DNA of 64,000 bases from Actinomadura terrae (lineage in GTDB: Bacteria > Actinomycetota > Actinomycetes > Streptosporangiales > Streptosporangiaceae). Below are positions 9,801 to 17,139 of this stretch, piece after piece. Within the stretch, counting starts at the first letter, position 1; each line of letters starts with the position of its first letter. The notes beneath the pieces are model-generated. The model did not search any database, was not told the DNA's origin, and saw only the letters and a program-made list of their open reading frames with translations. The stretch covers positions 682,001-746,000 of the forward strand of contig NZ_JAICDG010000004.1 in the NCBI RefSeq assembly GCF_022751215.1. The letters run 5' to 3'. A program made the translations under genes and the position numbers.

Positions 9801-10880
9801 ATGGACCTTGCCGCGCTGATCGTCACGAGCGACCCCGTGATCGCCGACGCCCTGCTCCGGCTCGCGGCCGCCGCCGACACCCGCGCCGAGATCGCCCACG
9901 GCGCCGACGAGGCCCGAGCCGCCTGGGCCTGGCCACCGCTCATCCTGGTGGGCGCCGACTCAGCGGCGGAACTCGCGTCCGCCGCACTCCCGCGCCGTCA
10001 GGGGATCGTGCTGGTCACGAGTTCGGACGCCACGTCCGAGACGTACCGCATGGCCGTCGAGGTCGGCGCCCAGGACGTCGTCCTCCTGCCCGACCACGAA
10101 GACTGGCTGATCAACGCCTTCGCCACCGCCGGCGAGCCGGACGGCGCCCTGGCGTCCACCGTCTGCGTCGTCGGCTCCCGGGGCGGCGCCGGAGCCAGCG
10201 TCCTCGCCGCCGCCCTCGGCCTGACCGCCGCCAACTCGGGCCTGCGCACACTGCTCGTGGACGCCGACCCGTTCGGCGGCGGCATCGACCTCCTGCTCGG
10301 CCTGGAGGAGCAGGAGGGAGCCCGCTGGCCCGACCTCGCCGACCGCCGAGGCCGCCTCAACGCCGCCGTGCTCCGCGACGCGTTGCCCAACACCGGCGAG
10401 CTGTCCGTCCTGTCCTGGCGCCGCGGCGACCCCGTCCCGATCCACCAGGACGCGGCGAACGCGGTCCTCGACGCCGCCGCCCGTGGCTTCGACCTGATCG
10501 TCGTGGACGTCCCCCGCTACCCCGGCGACGTCGGACGCATGGCCCTGCGCACCGCCGACATCACCTACCTCCTCGTCCCCGCCGAGGTCCGCGCCACCGT
10601 CGCCGCCGACGGCCTCTCCACCGCCCTCAGCCGCGACACCGCCGACGTCCGCCTCATCGTCCAGGGCCCGGCCCCCGGCGGCCTCACACCCGAGATGATC
10701 GCCAGGGCGCTCGACCTCCCGCCCGCCGGAACCTTCGACCGCGACCGCCGCCTCCCCACCGCCCTGGACGAAGGCCACCTACCCCGAGCCTGCCGCCGCG
10801 GCCCCCTGGCCGACTTCTGCGACCGCCTCCTGACCGACCTCTCCCTGACCCCCCACACCCACCACGCAGAAGCCGCCTGA
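9801..10880 (+). CDS. ssd: Septum-site-determining protein Ssd / TadZ-CpaE-like ATPase
   Basis: A 359-residue protein with a receiver-like N-terminal domain (about 1-110) and a MinD/ParA-like ATPase domain. The P-loop reads GSRGGAGASVLAA, so both signature lysines of MinD-type Walker A motifs are absent; deviant Walker motifs are a known feature of TadZ proteins. LLVDADPFGGGIDLLLG and LIVVDVPRY correspond to the later ATPase motifs. The ATG at 9801 is preceded by GAGGGGG. TadZ localises the pilus machine; Rv3660c (Ssd) has been linked to septum control. It heads the tad genes, as in Mycobacterium and Streptomyces. Confidence 0.9.
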   Translation: MDLAALIVTSDPVIADALLRLAAAADTRAEIAHGADEARAAWAWPPLILVGADSAAELASAALPRRQGIVLVTSSDATSETYRMAVEVGAQDVVLLPDHEDWLINAFATAGEPDGALASTVCVVGSRGGAGASVLAAALGLTAANSGLRTLLVDADPFGGGIDLLLGLEEQEGARWPDLADRRGRLNAAVLRDALPNTGELSVLSWRRGDPVPIHQDAANAVLDAAARGFDLIVVDVPRYPGDVGRMALRTADITYLLVPAEVRATVAADGLSTALSRDTADVRLIVQGPAPGGLTPEMIARALDLPPAGTFDRDRRLPTALDEGHLPRACRRGPLADFCDRLLTDLSLTPHTHHAEAA

Positions 10881-11528
10881 CCCGCAAGCACTAGCCCCCG
10901 ACCCAGGGCACCGAAACGTCAACCAGACGCCCCCAACCCGAAGGAGCGACCTCCACGAAGACCTGCGAGCTTGCCCCAGAGCTACACGTGCCCCGCCCCA
11001 GAGCCCAGGGTGATCCCCTATGCCAGAGAGGCACCCACATCACGCCGAGCCGGCGAGCCAGACCGCGCACCCCCAGTCGCCCCGGCCCGGGTGAGGCGTA
11101 TCGCCCGACGCCACAGCCGAAATGGAGTGCGCAAGAGCCCGACAGGCAGACCGAACGACGTGCAGGTGCCCCGGACAGCACGAGGCGCACCGCCCGAGCC
11201 GACGAAGAACGGAAGGCGCAAAAACCCACAACAGAACCGACAGCGCACAGACGCCGTGGCCCGGGCAAGGCGTACCACGCGACAAGCCGAGCCCAGGGAG
11301 GAGACGGAAGGCGCGAGAACCGGCAGACAGGCCATGCGCCTCGCAGGCCGCCAGGCCGGGGCGAGAGGTACTGCTTCCGTCAAGGGTCGGGTGGAGCCCG
11401 ATCGCGTAGAGGCCGCCAGGCCGGGGCGAGAGGTACTGCGCGACAGCCCAGTGGTGGGGAGCGGACATGGAACTGAGAACGACCTGGACGAGGACGTCCA
11501 GGGCACCGAGATCGTGTGGAGGGGCGGC
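10881..11528. other. Repeat-bearing gap between ssd and tadA
   Basis: Unusually long gap inside the Tad locus. It carries a perfect 30-bp direct repeat (11345-11374 and 11410-11439) and looser relatives at 11089 and 11263 that share GGGCRAGGYGTAC-like cores. An open frame runs through it in phase with tadA, but it lacks TadA homology and is arginine/proline-rich, so I do not include it in tadA. Confidence 0.6.
11345..11439 (+). repeat. Perfect 30-bp direct repeat, 65-bp period
   Basis: Two identical 30-bp copies at 11345-11374 and 11410-11439. Both begin AGGCCGCCAGGCCGGGG and end GAGAGGTACTGC; flanks differ. They precede tadA by less than 200 bp. Confidence 0.9.
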
Positions 11529-12689
11529 ATGAGCAAGTTGTCCGAGGCTGTGCGCGACAGGCTCGCCGACTCCGGCGGTGAGGCCACGGCCGGACGGGTC
11601 GCGGCGGCGCTGCGGGCCGAGGAACGGCTGCTGGGCGATCGCGAGATCCTGACGCTCGCCGACGAGTTACGCGCCGACTTCGTGGGAGCCGGTCCCTTGG
11701 AACCGTTGCTGCGTTCTCCGGAGGTCACCGACGTTTTGGTGAACGGCCCGCAGGAGGTGTGGGTCGACGCGGGCTCCGGCCTGGTCCGCACACCCCTGCG
11801 CTTCCAGGACGAGGCCACCGTCCGCCGCCTCGCACAGCGTCTCACCGCCGCGGCCGGACGACGGCTCGACGACGCCTCCCCCTACGCGGACGCACGGCTG
11901 CCAGGCGGAATCCGGCTGCACGCCGTCCTGCCGCCGATCGCCCCGAGCGGCACCTGCCTCTCGCTGCGCCTCCCGCGCCGCCGAGCCTTCACCCTGGACG
12001 AGCTGGTCGAGAAGGGAACAGTCCCTCCGGACGGGGCGGCGCTCCTGGCCGCACTGATCGAGACCCGTGCCGCGTTCCTGGTCAGCGGGGGCACCGGCAC
12101 GGGGAAGACAACCCTGCTCAGCAGCCTACTGAGCTTGGCCGACCCCATCGAGCGGCTCGTCCTGGTGGAGGACTCCGCGGAACTGAGACCCGACCATCCG
12201 CACGTGGTTCGGCTCGAAGCCCGTCCGCCGAACGTCGAGGGCGCAGGAGGAGTAACGCTGAACGACCTCGTCCGCCAAGCGCTGCGCATGCGTCCCGACC
12301 GCCTGGTCGTAGGCGAGGTCAGAGGACCTGAAGTAGTGGTTCTCCTGCAAGCGTTGAACACCGGACATGAGGGTGGTTGCGGCACCCTCCACGCGAACAC
12401 GGCAGCGGACGTTCCGGCCCGTCTCGAAGCGCTGGCCTGCGCGGCCGGTCTCAGCCGCGAAGCCGTGCACAGCCAGCTCGCCGCCGCGCTGGACATCGTC
12501 GTCCACCTCGTCCGCGAGCCGGGCGGTGGTCGCCGCCGAGTCGCCGAGATCCATCTTCTGTCCAGGGGGACCGACGGCCTGGTCAGCGCCGTCCCCGCAG
12601 TGGCGTTCACTGCCGACGGCGAAATGATCGCGGACACCGGCGCCCCAGACCTCACAAACCGCCTGCGCCGCCCCCGGAGACCTGCATGA
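11529..12689 (+). CDS. tadA: TadA/CpaF-family pilus assembly ATPase
   Basis: A 386-residue GspE/VirB11-type hexameric ATPase that powers Flp-pilus assembly at the inner face of the membrane. The N-terminal domain includes the family segment TDVLVNGPQEVWVD; Walker A is SGGTGTGKTTLL, the Asp box VLVEDSAEL, and the His box GCGTLHANT. The ATG at 11529 has GGAGGGG close upstream. The stop overlaps the tadB start (ATGA), so the two are translationally coupled. It corresponds to Rv3659c. Confidence 0.95.
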   Translation: MSKLSEAVRDRLADSGGEATAGRVAAALRAEERLLGDREILTLADELRADFVGAGPLEPLLRSPEVTDVLVNGPQEVWVDAGSGLVRTPLRFQDEATVRRLAQRLTAAAGRRLDDASPYADARLPGGIRLHAVLPPIAPSGTCLSLRLPRRRAFTLDELVEKGTVPPDGAALLAALIETRAAFLVSGGTGTGKTTLLSSLLSLADPIERLVLVEDSAELRPDHPHVVRLEARPPNVEGAGGVTLNDLVRQALRMRPDRLVVGEVRGPEVVVLLQALNTGHEGGCGTLHANTAADVPARLEALACAAGLSREAVHSQLAAALDIVVHLVREPGGGRRRVAEIHLLSRGTDGLVSAVPAVAFTADGEMIADTGAPDLTNRLRRPRRPA

Positions 12690-13444
12690 TCAACGCGACA
12701 CAGCTGGCGATGCTCTTCTCCTCGGCCGCCGTGTGGATGCTGCTGACCCCCTCCCAGGCGACCGAGCGTCTTGACCGCCTGCTCACCCCCGCGCAGCCGC
12801 GCGCCGAGAACGCCCTCATATCCAAGCTCAAGGAGTACAAGGAACGCAGGAGTCTCCCCTGCCGGTGGCGGACCGCCGTCATCGAACTTTGCGACGGCAT
12901 GGCCGCAGAGCTCGCCGCTGGACGCACCCCGCACGAGGCGTTCAGAGCCTCCGCCACCACCTTGGACCCGCACGTCTCCAAGACCCTCCTCAACCCTCCG
13001 CGCCCACCCCCGACCGGTCGAGAAGAGTTGCCCGATCACCTGGAGCGTTTAGCCGAAGAACCGGGAGCGGAGGGCCTGCGCCTCCTCGCGGCGTGCTGGC
13101 GCATCGGCTCCGAGCGCGGCGGCACGCTCGCCACCGTCCTGGACGGCCTGGCCGCCGCGCTTCGCGATGAGGAAGCGCAGCGTCAGGACGTGGCCGTCCA
13201 GCTGGCAGGCCCGCGTGCCACCGCACGCCTCCTGGCGGCGCTGCCCTTGCTCGGAGTCGCCATGGCCGCCGCCCTGGGCGCCCACCCGGTCTCGTTCCTG
13301 TGCGGCTCGCTCCCCGGCCTCGCATGCCTCGCCGCCGGCGTGGGCCTCAACGCGACAGGCCTGTGGTGGACGCGACGCCTGGCCGGAGCAGCCGAGTCTC
13401 CAGGCCGAGCCCGTCGAACCTCACGCAGACTGGCGAATCGATGA
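12686..13444 (+). CDS. tadB: TadB-like type II secretion F-family membrane protein
   Basis: A 252-residue platform protein with a cytoplasmic GspF-type helical domain (core LLAACWRIGSERGGTLATVLDGLAAALRD) and paired C-terminal membrane helices (ATARLLAALPLLGVAMAAALG and a second). An N-terminal membrane helix (QLAMLFSSAAVWMLL) precedes a charged linker. It overlaps tadA and tadC by four bases at each end (ATGA). With TadC it forms the inner-membrane platform on which TadA acts. The counterpart is Rv3658c. Confidence 0.88.
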   Translation: MINATQLAMLFSSAAVWMLLTPSQATERLDRLLTPAQPRAENALISKLKEYKERRSLPCRWRTAVIELCDGMAAELAAGRTPHEAFRASATTLDPHVSKTLLNPPRPPPTGREELPDHLERLAEEPGAEGLRLLAACWRIGSERGGTLATVLDGLAAALRDEEAQRQDVAVQLAGPRATARLLAALPLLGVAMAAALGAHPVSFLCGSLPGLACLAAGVGLNATGLWWTRRLAGAAESPGRARRTSRRLANR

Positions 13445-14331
13445 CAGTCCTCGTGACCGTTCTCTGTGCGGCCGGGGCCGGATTTTTCTGGCCCAAGGGC
13501 ACGAGCGCCGCCACCCGACGACTCGCGGGCCAACTGTCCCGCGCCTCACCGAGGCACGCAGCACCCAAGAAGCGAGCCGCTCAGGGGCAGTGCTGCGATC
13601 CCGGCACCCCACGACGAACCATGTGCCCACTCGATGGGCAGCCAAGGGGGCCGCGGGCCGCGTCCAACGGTCGTCACGCAGCGACAACCCCCGACGGAAT
13701 CCCCTGCCACAAAGCGGAGGCCCAGCGCCGCGAGCTCTTGCTGCGACGCGCCGCATCGGTCGCCGCAGGCCTACTCTGCGCCGTGATGTTCGGAGGCCTT
13801 CCAGGGGCGGTGCTGGGCGTCCTGGCGGGGCTGGGGGTCTGGCATTCCTTCACCCGTCTCGGGAGCTCCGAGCGAAAGCGCAGACAGGCACGACTGGTCG
13901 CGGACCTTCCCATAGCGGTCGACCTGCTGGCGGCCTGCCTCCGCGGCGGGACGCCCTGGCATGACGCGGTCGAGGCGGTCGCGGACGCCATCGGCGGGCC
14001 GCTCGGGGACGAGCTGCGGGGTGTCGCCGTCCAGATCCGCCTGGGTGCCGACCCCACAGACGCCTGGCGGGCACTGGCGAAGGAACCGATGCTGGCGCCC
14101 CTGGCACGCAGCGCGATCCGCGCGACCTCGAGCGGCGCCGCGTTGGCACCGTCTCTCAGCCGCCTGGCCCGCGACCAACGCCGCGTTGCCCGCACGGCGG
14201 CGGCCGAGCGGGCCCGAGCAGCGGGCATCCGCGCGCTCGCCCCGCTCGGTCTGTGCTTCCTCCCCGCGTTCGTCCTCCTCGGAGTGGTGCCGGCCATCGT
14301 CGGAATCGCCTCGACGATCCTCATCCCGTAG
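13441..14331 (+). CDS. tadC: TadC-like type II secretion F-family membrane protein
   Basis: A 296-residue platform protein. After a short N-terminal hydrophobic segment there is an unusually long basic, low-complexity insert (about residues 25-95, with SPRHAAPKKRAAQ and a CC pair), then a membrane pair (AASVAAGLLCAVMFGGLPGA), the GspF domain (LPIAVDLLAACLRGGTPWHDAVEAV) and two C-terminal membrane helices ending GVVPAIVGIASTILIP. The start overlaps the tadB stop. The insert is not typical of the family and is probably exported or cytoplasmic loop filler. The counterpart is Rv3657c. Confidence 0.88.
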   Translation: MTVLVTVLCAAGAGFFWPKGTSAATRRLAGQLSRASPRHAAPKKRAAQGQCCDPGTPRRTMCPLDGQPRGPRAASNGRHAATTPDGIPCHKAEAQRRELLLRRAASVAAGLLCAVMFGGLPGAVLGVLAGLGVWHSFTRLGSSERKRRQARLVADLPIAVDLLAACLRGGTPWHDAVEAVADAIGGPLGDELRGVAVQIRLGADPTDAWRALAKEPMLAPLARSAIRATSSGAALAPSLSRLARDQRRVARTAAAERARAAGIRALAPLGLCFLPAFVLLGVVPAIVGIASTILIP

Positions 14332-14337
14332 CGGCCG

Positions 14338-14349
14338 GGTTATCCACAG
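14338..14349 (+). promoter_or_regulatory. GGTTATCCACAG box upstream of the pilin gene
   Basis: Second exact copy of the 12-mer found upstream of ssd. It lies 7 bp past tadC and 88 bp before the pilin ATG, so a separate promoter for the highly expressed pilin gene is plausible. Confidence 0.55.
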
Positions 14350-14436
14350 AATGACGTTCACCTATCACTCACCGTCGCGACGCAGCAGGCTAAGAACGGA
14401 CGCGATCGAGCGTCTACCAGCAAGGAAAGGAACCTG

Positions 14437-14631
14437 ATGCGGGCGATCGACATGGTGGTGCGGCGGTGGCGCAACACGGCCAGAGACGAAGGCATGTCGA
14501 CAGCGGAGTACGCCGTCGGCACCATCGCGGCGGCAGCGTTCGCCGGTCTGCTCTTCAAGATCGTAACGAGTTCGGAGGTGAAGGGAATGCTGACCGACAT
14601 CATCGAAAAGGCGCTCCAGGCAGCCGGCTAA
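14437..14631 (+). CDS. DUF4244 Flp-type pilin
   Basis: A 64-residue protein: basic N-terminus, EGMSTAEYAVGTIAAAAFAG, then one membrane helix and an amphipathic tail (IIEKALQAAG). This is the actinobacterial Flp pilin (DUF4244; Rv3656c family). The class III processing site should be at the Gly before MSTAEY, giving the Glu at +5 needed for pilin assembly. An AAGGAAAGGAA stretch just ahead of the ATG is a strong ribosome binding site. It is the presumed major subunit of the pilus. Confidence 0.9.
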   Translation: MRAIDMVVRRWRNTARDEGMSTAEYAVGTIAAAAFAGLLFKIVTSSEVKGMLTDIIEKALQAAG

Positions 14632-14657
14632 GAGGTCCGGACGAGCGCGACCGAGGC

Positions 14658-15119
14658 ATGGCGACGGTGGAGATCGCCGTGGCTCTGCCCAGCCTGGTCC
14701 TGATCACCGCGTTGGCGCTGTGGGGAGTGCTGGTCGCATCCGTCCAGCTCACATGCGTGGACGCGGCCCGCACCGGCGCCCGCGCGGCGGCACGAGGCGA
14801 ATCCCTCACCGCTGTGCACGCCTTGATCGCCGAAGCCGTACCCACCGGCGCCTCGGTGAGGGTCCGGCGAGACGCGGCGACGGTACAGGTCGATATCTCC
14901 GCTCCGGTCCAGGCCCCCGCAGCCGCAGGACTGCCACCAATGACCATCCACGCCCACGCCACCGCCGCAACCGAGCCAGGCGCCCTGGACGACCCGAACA
15001 CCCAGGCCAGGCCCAACACGAGGCCCACTTCACACCCGCAGCAGGAAGGAGCACCCATGGCAGCAAACGTCCTGACGACCAGGCCTGACACTGCGCCTTC
15101 ACCAACTGCCACCCGCTGA
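14658..15119 (+). CDS. TadE-family minor pilin
   Basis: A 153-residue protein with the TadE leader MATVEIAVALPSLVLITALA followed by CVDAARTGARAAARGE, as in Rv3655c. The residues in front of this (in frame: DERDRG) would give the usual DRGxATVE processing site but contain no start codon, so translation from the ATG at 14658 leaves almost no leader; coupling from the pilin gene or an upstream non-standard start are alternatives. The last ~40 residues (DDPNTQARPNTRPT...) are polar and proline/threonine-rich, unlike the family, and run into the repeat-rich gap. Confidence 0.8.
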   Translation: MATVEIAVALPSLVLITALALWGVLVASVQLTCVDAARTGARAAARGESLTAVHALIAEAVPTGASVRVRRDAATVQVDISAPVQAPAAAGLPPMTIHAHATAATEPGALDDPNTQARPNTRPTSHPQQEGAPMAANVLTTRPDTAPSPTATR

Positions 15120-15265
15120 ACCTGCAGTGCCCACACCTCAAACACAGCAACCCCCGAACGAGGACGGCTCCCCAAACGCGGTGCCAACCAACTCGCGCTA
15201 AGGCAAGCCCCACATGAGGACGGTTCCAGGACTGAGAAGGCGTTCCAGACAGGCGGACATCCCGC

Positions 15266-15900
15266 GTGAAGTGGCTGGCATCGCGCCCTCGGCAGTGGCC
15301 AACTGTCGACGGCGCCGTGCCAGCTCACCTCAGCCACACGTGTCCGGGCAAGGTGCATGCATGCCCATGGTCGAGAGGCACCTCGGCAGACCGCTGAGGA
15401 CACGATCCGACTACCCCGGCCAGGACGCTGTTGAGCCCTGAGAGGGTGCACTTTGCGGCGGGGTCCTGTGTGGAGCTGGCTGGCATCGCGCCCTTGGTAG
15501 TGGCCAACCGCCGATAGCTAGTAGTGGCCGACGAAGGCGTGGTGTCGGCTCACCTCAACACGGGTCACTCAGGCGAGGTGTATGCCCGCAGGGGGCCATC
15601 TCGACTGGCTGCTGAGGAAGCGGAACGAGCAGCCCGGGTGCGGCACTCCGCGTTTCGTCTAAGGCTGGACGGGTCGGGCTACTCGGATGCGGACGCTACT
15701 CAGCTCAGGCGCGGCGATCCTGGAAGTCCTCAAGGCTGGATGGATTGCTTCGTGGACACGGTGGCGGCCAGGTCGTGTTCAGGCATGGGGACGGTTCCGG
15801 TCGGGAGGGTGCTCCTGGCGGGTGGCCGGCCCGGCGTGGAGTGGCCGGCATCGTGCCCCTGATGGTGGGTGACTATCGAGAGCACTGTGCCTGCTCGCTT
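15266..15900 (+). repeat. Three diverged ~150-bp dispersed repeats
   Basis: Copy A (about 15266-15400) and copy B (about 15473-15617) share CTGGCATCGCGCCC, AGTGGCCAAC, GCTCACCTCA, an AGGTGYATGC core and a terminal GCTGAGGA. Copy C (from about 15836) keeps the first part: GTGGCCGGCATCGTGCCC. Parts of A and B also resemble the repeats in the ssd-tadA gap. Confidence 0.65.
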
Positions 15901-16029
15901 GGGTAGGGACGGCTGACCGGCGAAGAGTCCGCGGCTTCGGCGCCGCCTACGGGCGGTGGTGATGGAGCCCTCCGCTTCTGGCAGGGACAGCACCGGGCGG
16001 GGCGCCTGATTGGGGCAGCCAAAGGGGAG

Positions 16030-16137
16030 GCCGAGCAGGGCAGCCGAGCAGGGCAGCCGAGCAGGGCAGCCGAGTAGGGAGGCCGAGCAGGGAGCCAAGT
16101 AGCGAGGCCAAGGGGAGGCCGAGCGGGGCGGCTGGTT
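16030..16137 (+). repeat. 13-bp tandem repeat array
   Basis: Three perfect copies of GCCGAGCAGGGCA (16030-16068) followed by about five decayed copies (GCCGAGTAGGGAG, GCCGAGCAGGGA, GCCAAGTAGCGAG and others). A 13-bp unit cannot stay in one reading frame, so this is not coding. Confidence 0.85.
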
Positions 16138-16368
16138 CTGTGGCTCGTGTGGGGCCAGCTGGCGGGTTGGACCGGGGGGCGTACGCGGAGGTCGGGTGTT
16201 GCGGCGGGGGTTGGGGGTGGTCGGGGCACTAGGGGCTTGCTTTTGCTCCGAGATGGCGGGGTCACCAAGCGGGGTCACCAAGTGAGGCCACCAAGTACGG
16301 CTAGCTGGTGGTCGGGGCTCTGGGGCTTGCTTGTGCGGGAGATCCGTTGTGGAAGGAGGGGAGTGGGG

Positions 16369-16734
16369 GTGCACCCTTTCAAGGGTGGGGAGCGTGATCG
16401 GGGGGCTGGCACGTTGTGGGTGCTGGCCTTTACGGCGATCGTTTGGCTGGCCGGGGTGAGTGCCATGGCCGTGGGCGGGGTGCGGACGGCTCGGCATCGC
16501 GCGGAGGCGGCGGCTGATCTCGCGGCGTTGGCGGCGGCCGCGCGGGTGCCCGAGGGGGCCGTGGCCGCGTGTGCGAAGGCTCGCGTCATCGCGGCTGAAT
16601 CGGGGGCGCGCATCGCGCGATGCGTGGTCGAGGACGGGAGCGTCGACGTCTCCGTGATGCTGGCCTTGAGAGTGCCGCTGGGCGTCGGTGCGGTGCACGT
16701 TGGGGGGCGGGCCAGGGCGGGTCCCGTGGAGTAG
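16369..16734 (+). CDS. Rv3654c-family TadE-like protein
   Basis: A 121-residue protein with ERDRGAGTLWVLAFTAIVWL, one membrane helix, then AMAVGGVRTARHRAEAAADLAALAAA, which is the signature of the Rv3654c-type TadE-like proteins that close actinobacterial tad loci. The GTG at 16369 is chosen because GGAGG ends 9 nt upstream; a GTG at 16363 is too close to it. The class III cleavage site is expected at DRG. It is probably a minor pilin or tip component. It is followed at once by a 43-bp tandem repeat array. Confidence 0.85.
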   Translation: MHPFKGGERDRGAGTLWVLAFTAIVWLAGVSAMAVGGVRTARHRAEAAADLAALAAAARVPEGAVAACAKARVIAAESGARIARCVVEDGSVDVSVMLALRVPLGVGAVHVGGRARAGPVE

Positions 16735-16958
16735 GAGGCCCGGGGCAGTCGGCCACTGGTAGGGGTAGGAGGCGCGGGGTGGTCGGCCGCCGGGTGGGCT
16801 CCTCGGGGAGGGAGACGCGAGGTCGTCGGCGGCCGGGTGGGCTCCTCGGGGAGGGAGACGCCAGGTCGTCGGCGGCCGGGTGGGCTCCTCGGGGAGGGAG
16901 ACGCCAGGTGGTTGCGGCCGGGGGGCTCCTTGGGGAGGGAGGTGCGAGGTTGGACGTG
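16735..16958 (+). repeat. 43-bp tandem repeat array after the last tad gene
   Basis: The motif CTCCTCGGGGAGGGAGACG starts at about 16799 and recurs with a period of 43 bp (16842, 16885) and then once more diverged (about 16926). Two shorter related units (GTAGGAGGCNCGGGG..GTCGGCC) precede it. The array begins directly after the stop of the Rv3654c-like gene. The rest of the gap up to 17139 shows nothing else but the promoter region of the next gene. Confidence 0.85.
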
Positions 16959-17139
16959 GGTCTTGCGCTGCTTTGTCATCGAGCTGTGACTTTTGCTACC
17001 GGCTGGTACGTTACGCTGCCTAAGCGCACAGTCATCACTCGACACGGTGGCCGCATCGATCCCTTGCGCCCAGAGGTCTTACGGCTGGGTGAAGCGGGGA
17101 GAGACCGTCGGCAGGTTGCTTGATGAAGGGATTGGGGCC

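Larger units (their letters stand above)
15120..16368. other. 1.25-kb repeat-rich gap within the Tad locus
   Basis: In relatives the two TadE-like genes are nearly adjacent; here they are 1.25 kb apart. The gap has no recognisable gene. It contains three diverged copies of a block beginning GTGGCTGGCATCGCGCCC (near 15266, 15473 and 15838), the first two alignable over about 150 bp up to GCTGAGGA, and a 13-bp tandem array (16030-16137). Confidence 0.65.

Noticed and set aside
10971..11528. In-frame 186-residue N-terminal extension of TadA
   Set aside because: The extension is Arg/Pro-rich, contains the 30-bp repeats and has no TadA homology; an ATG with GGAGGGG at 11529 matches the family start.
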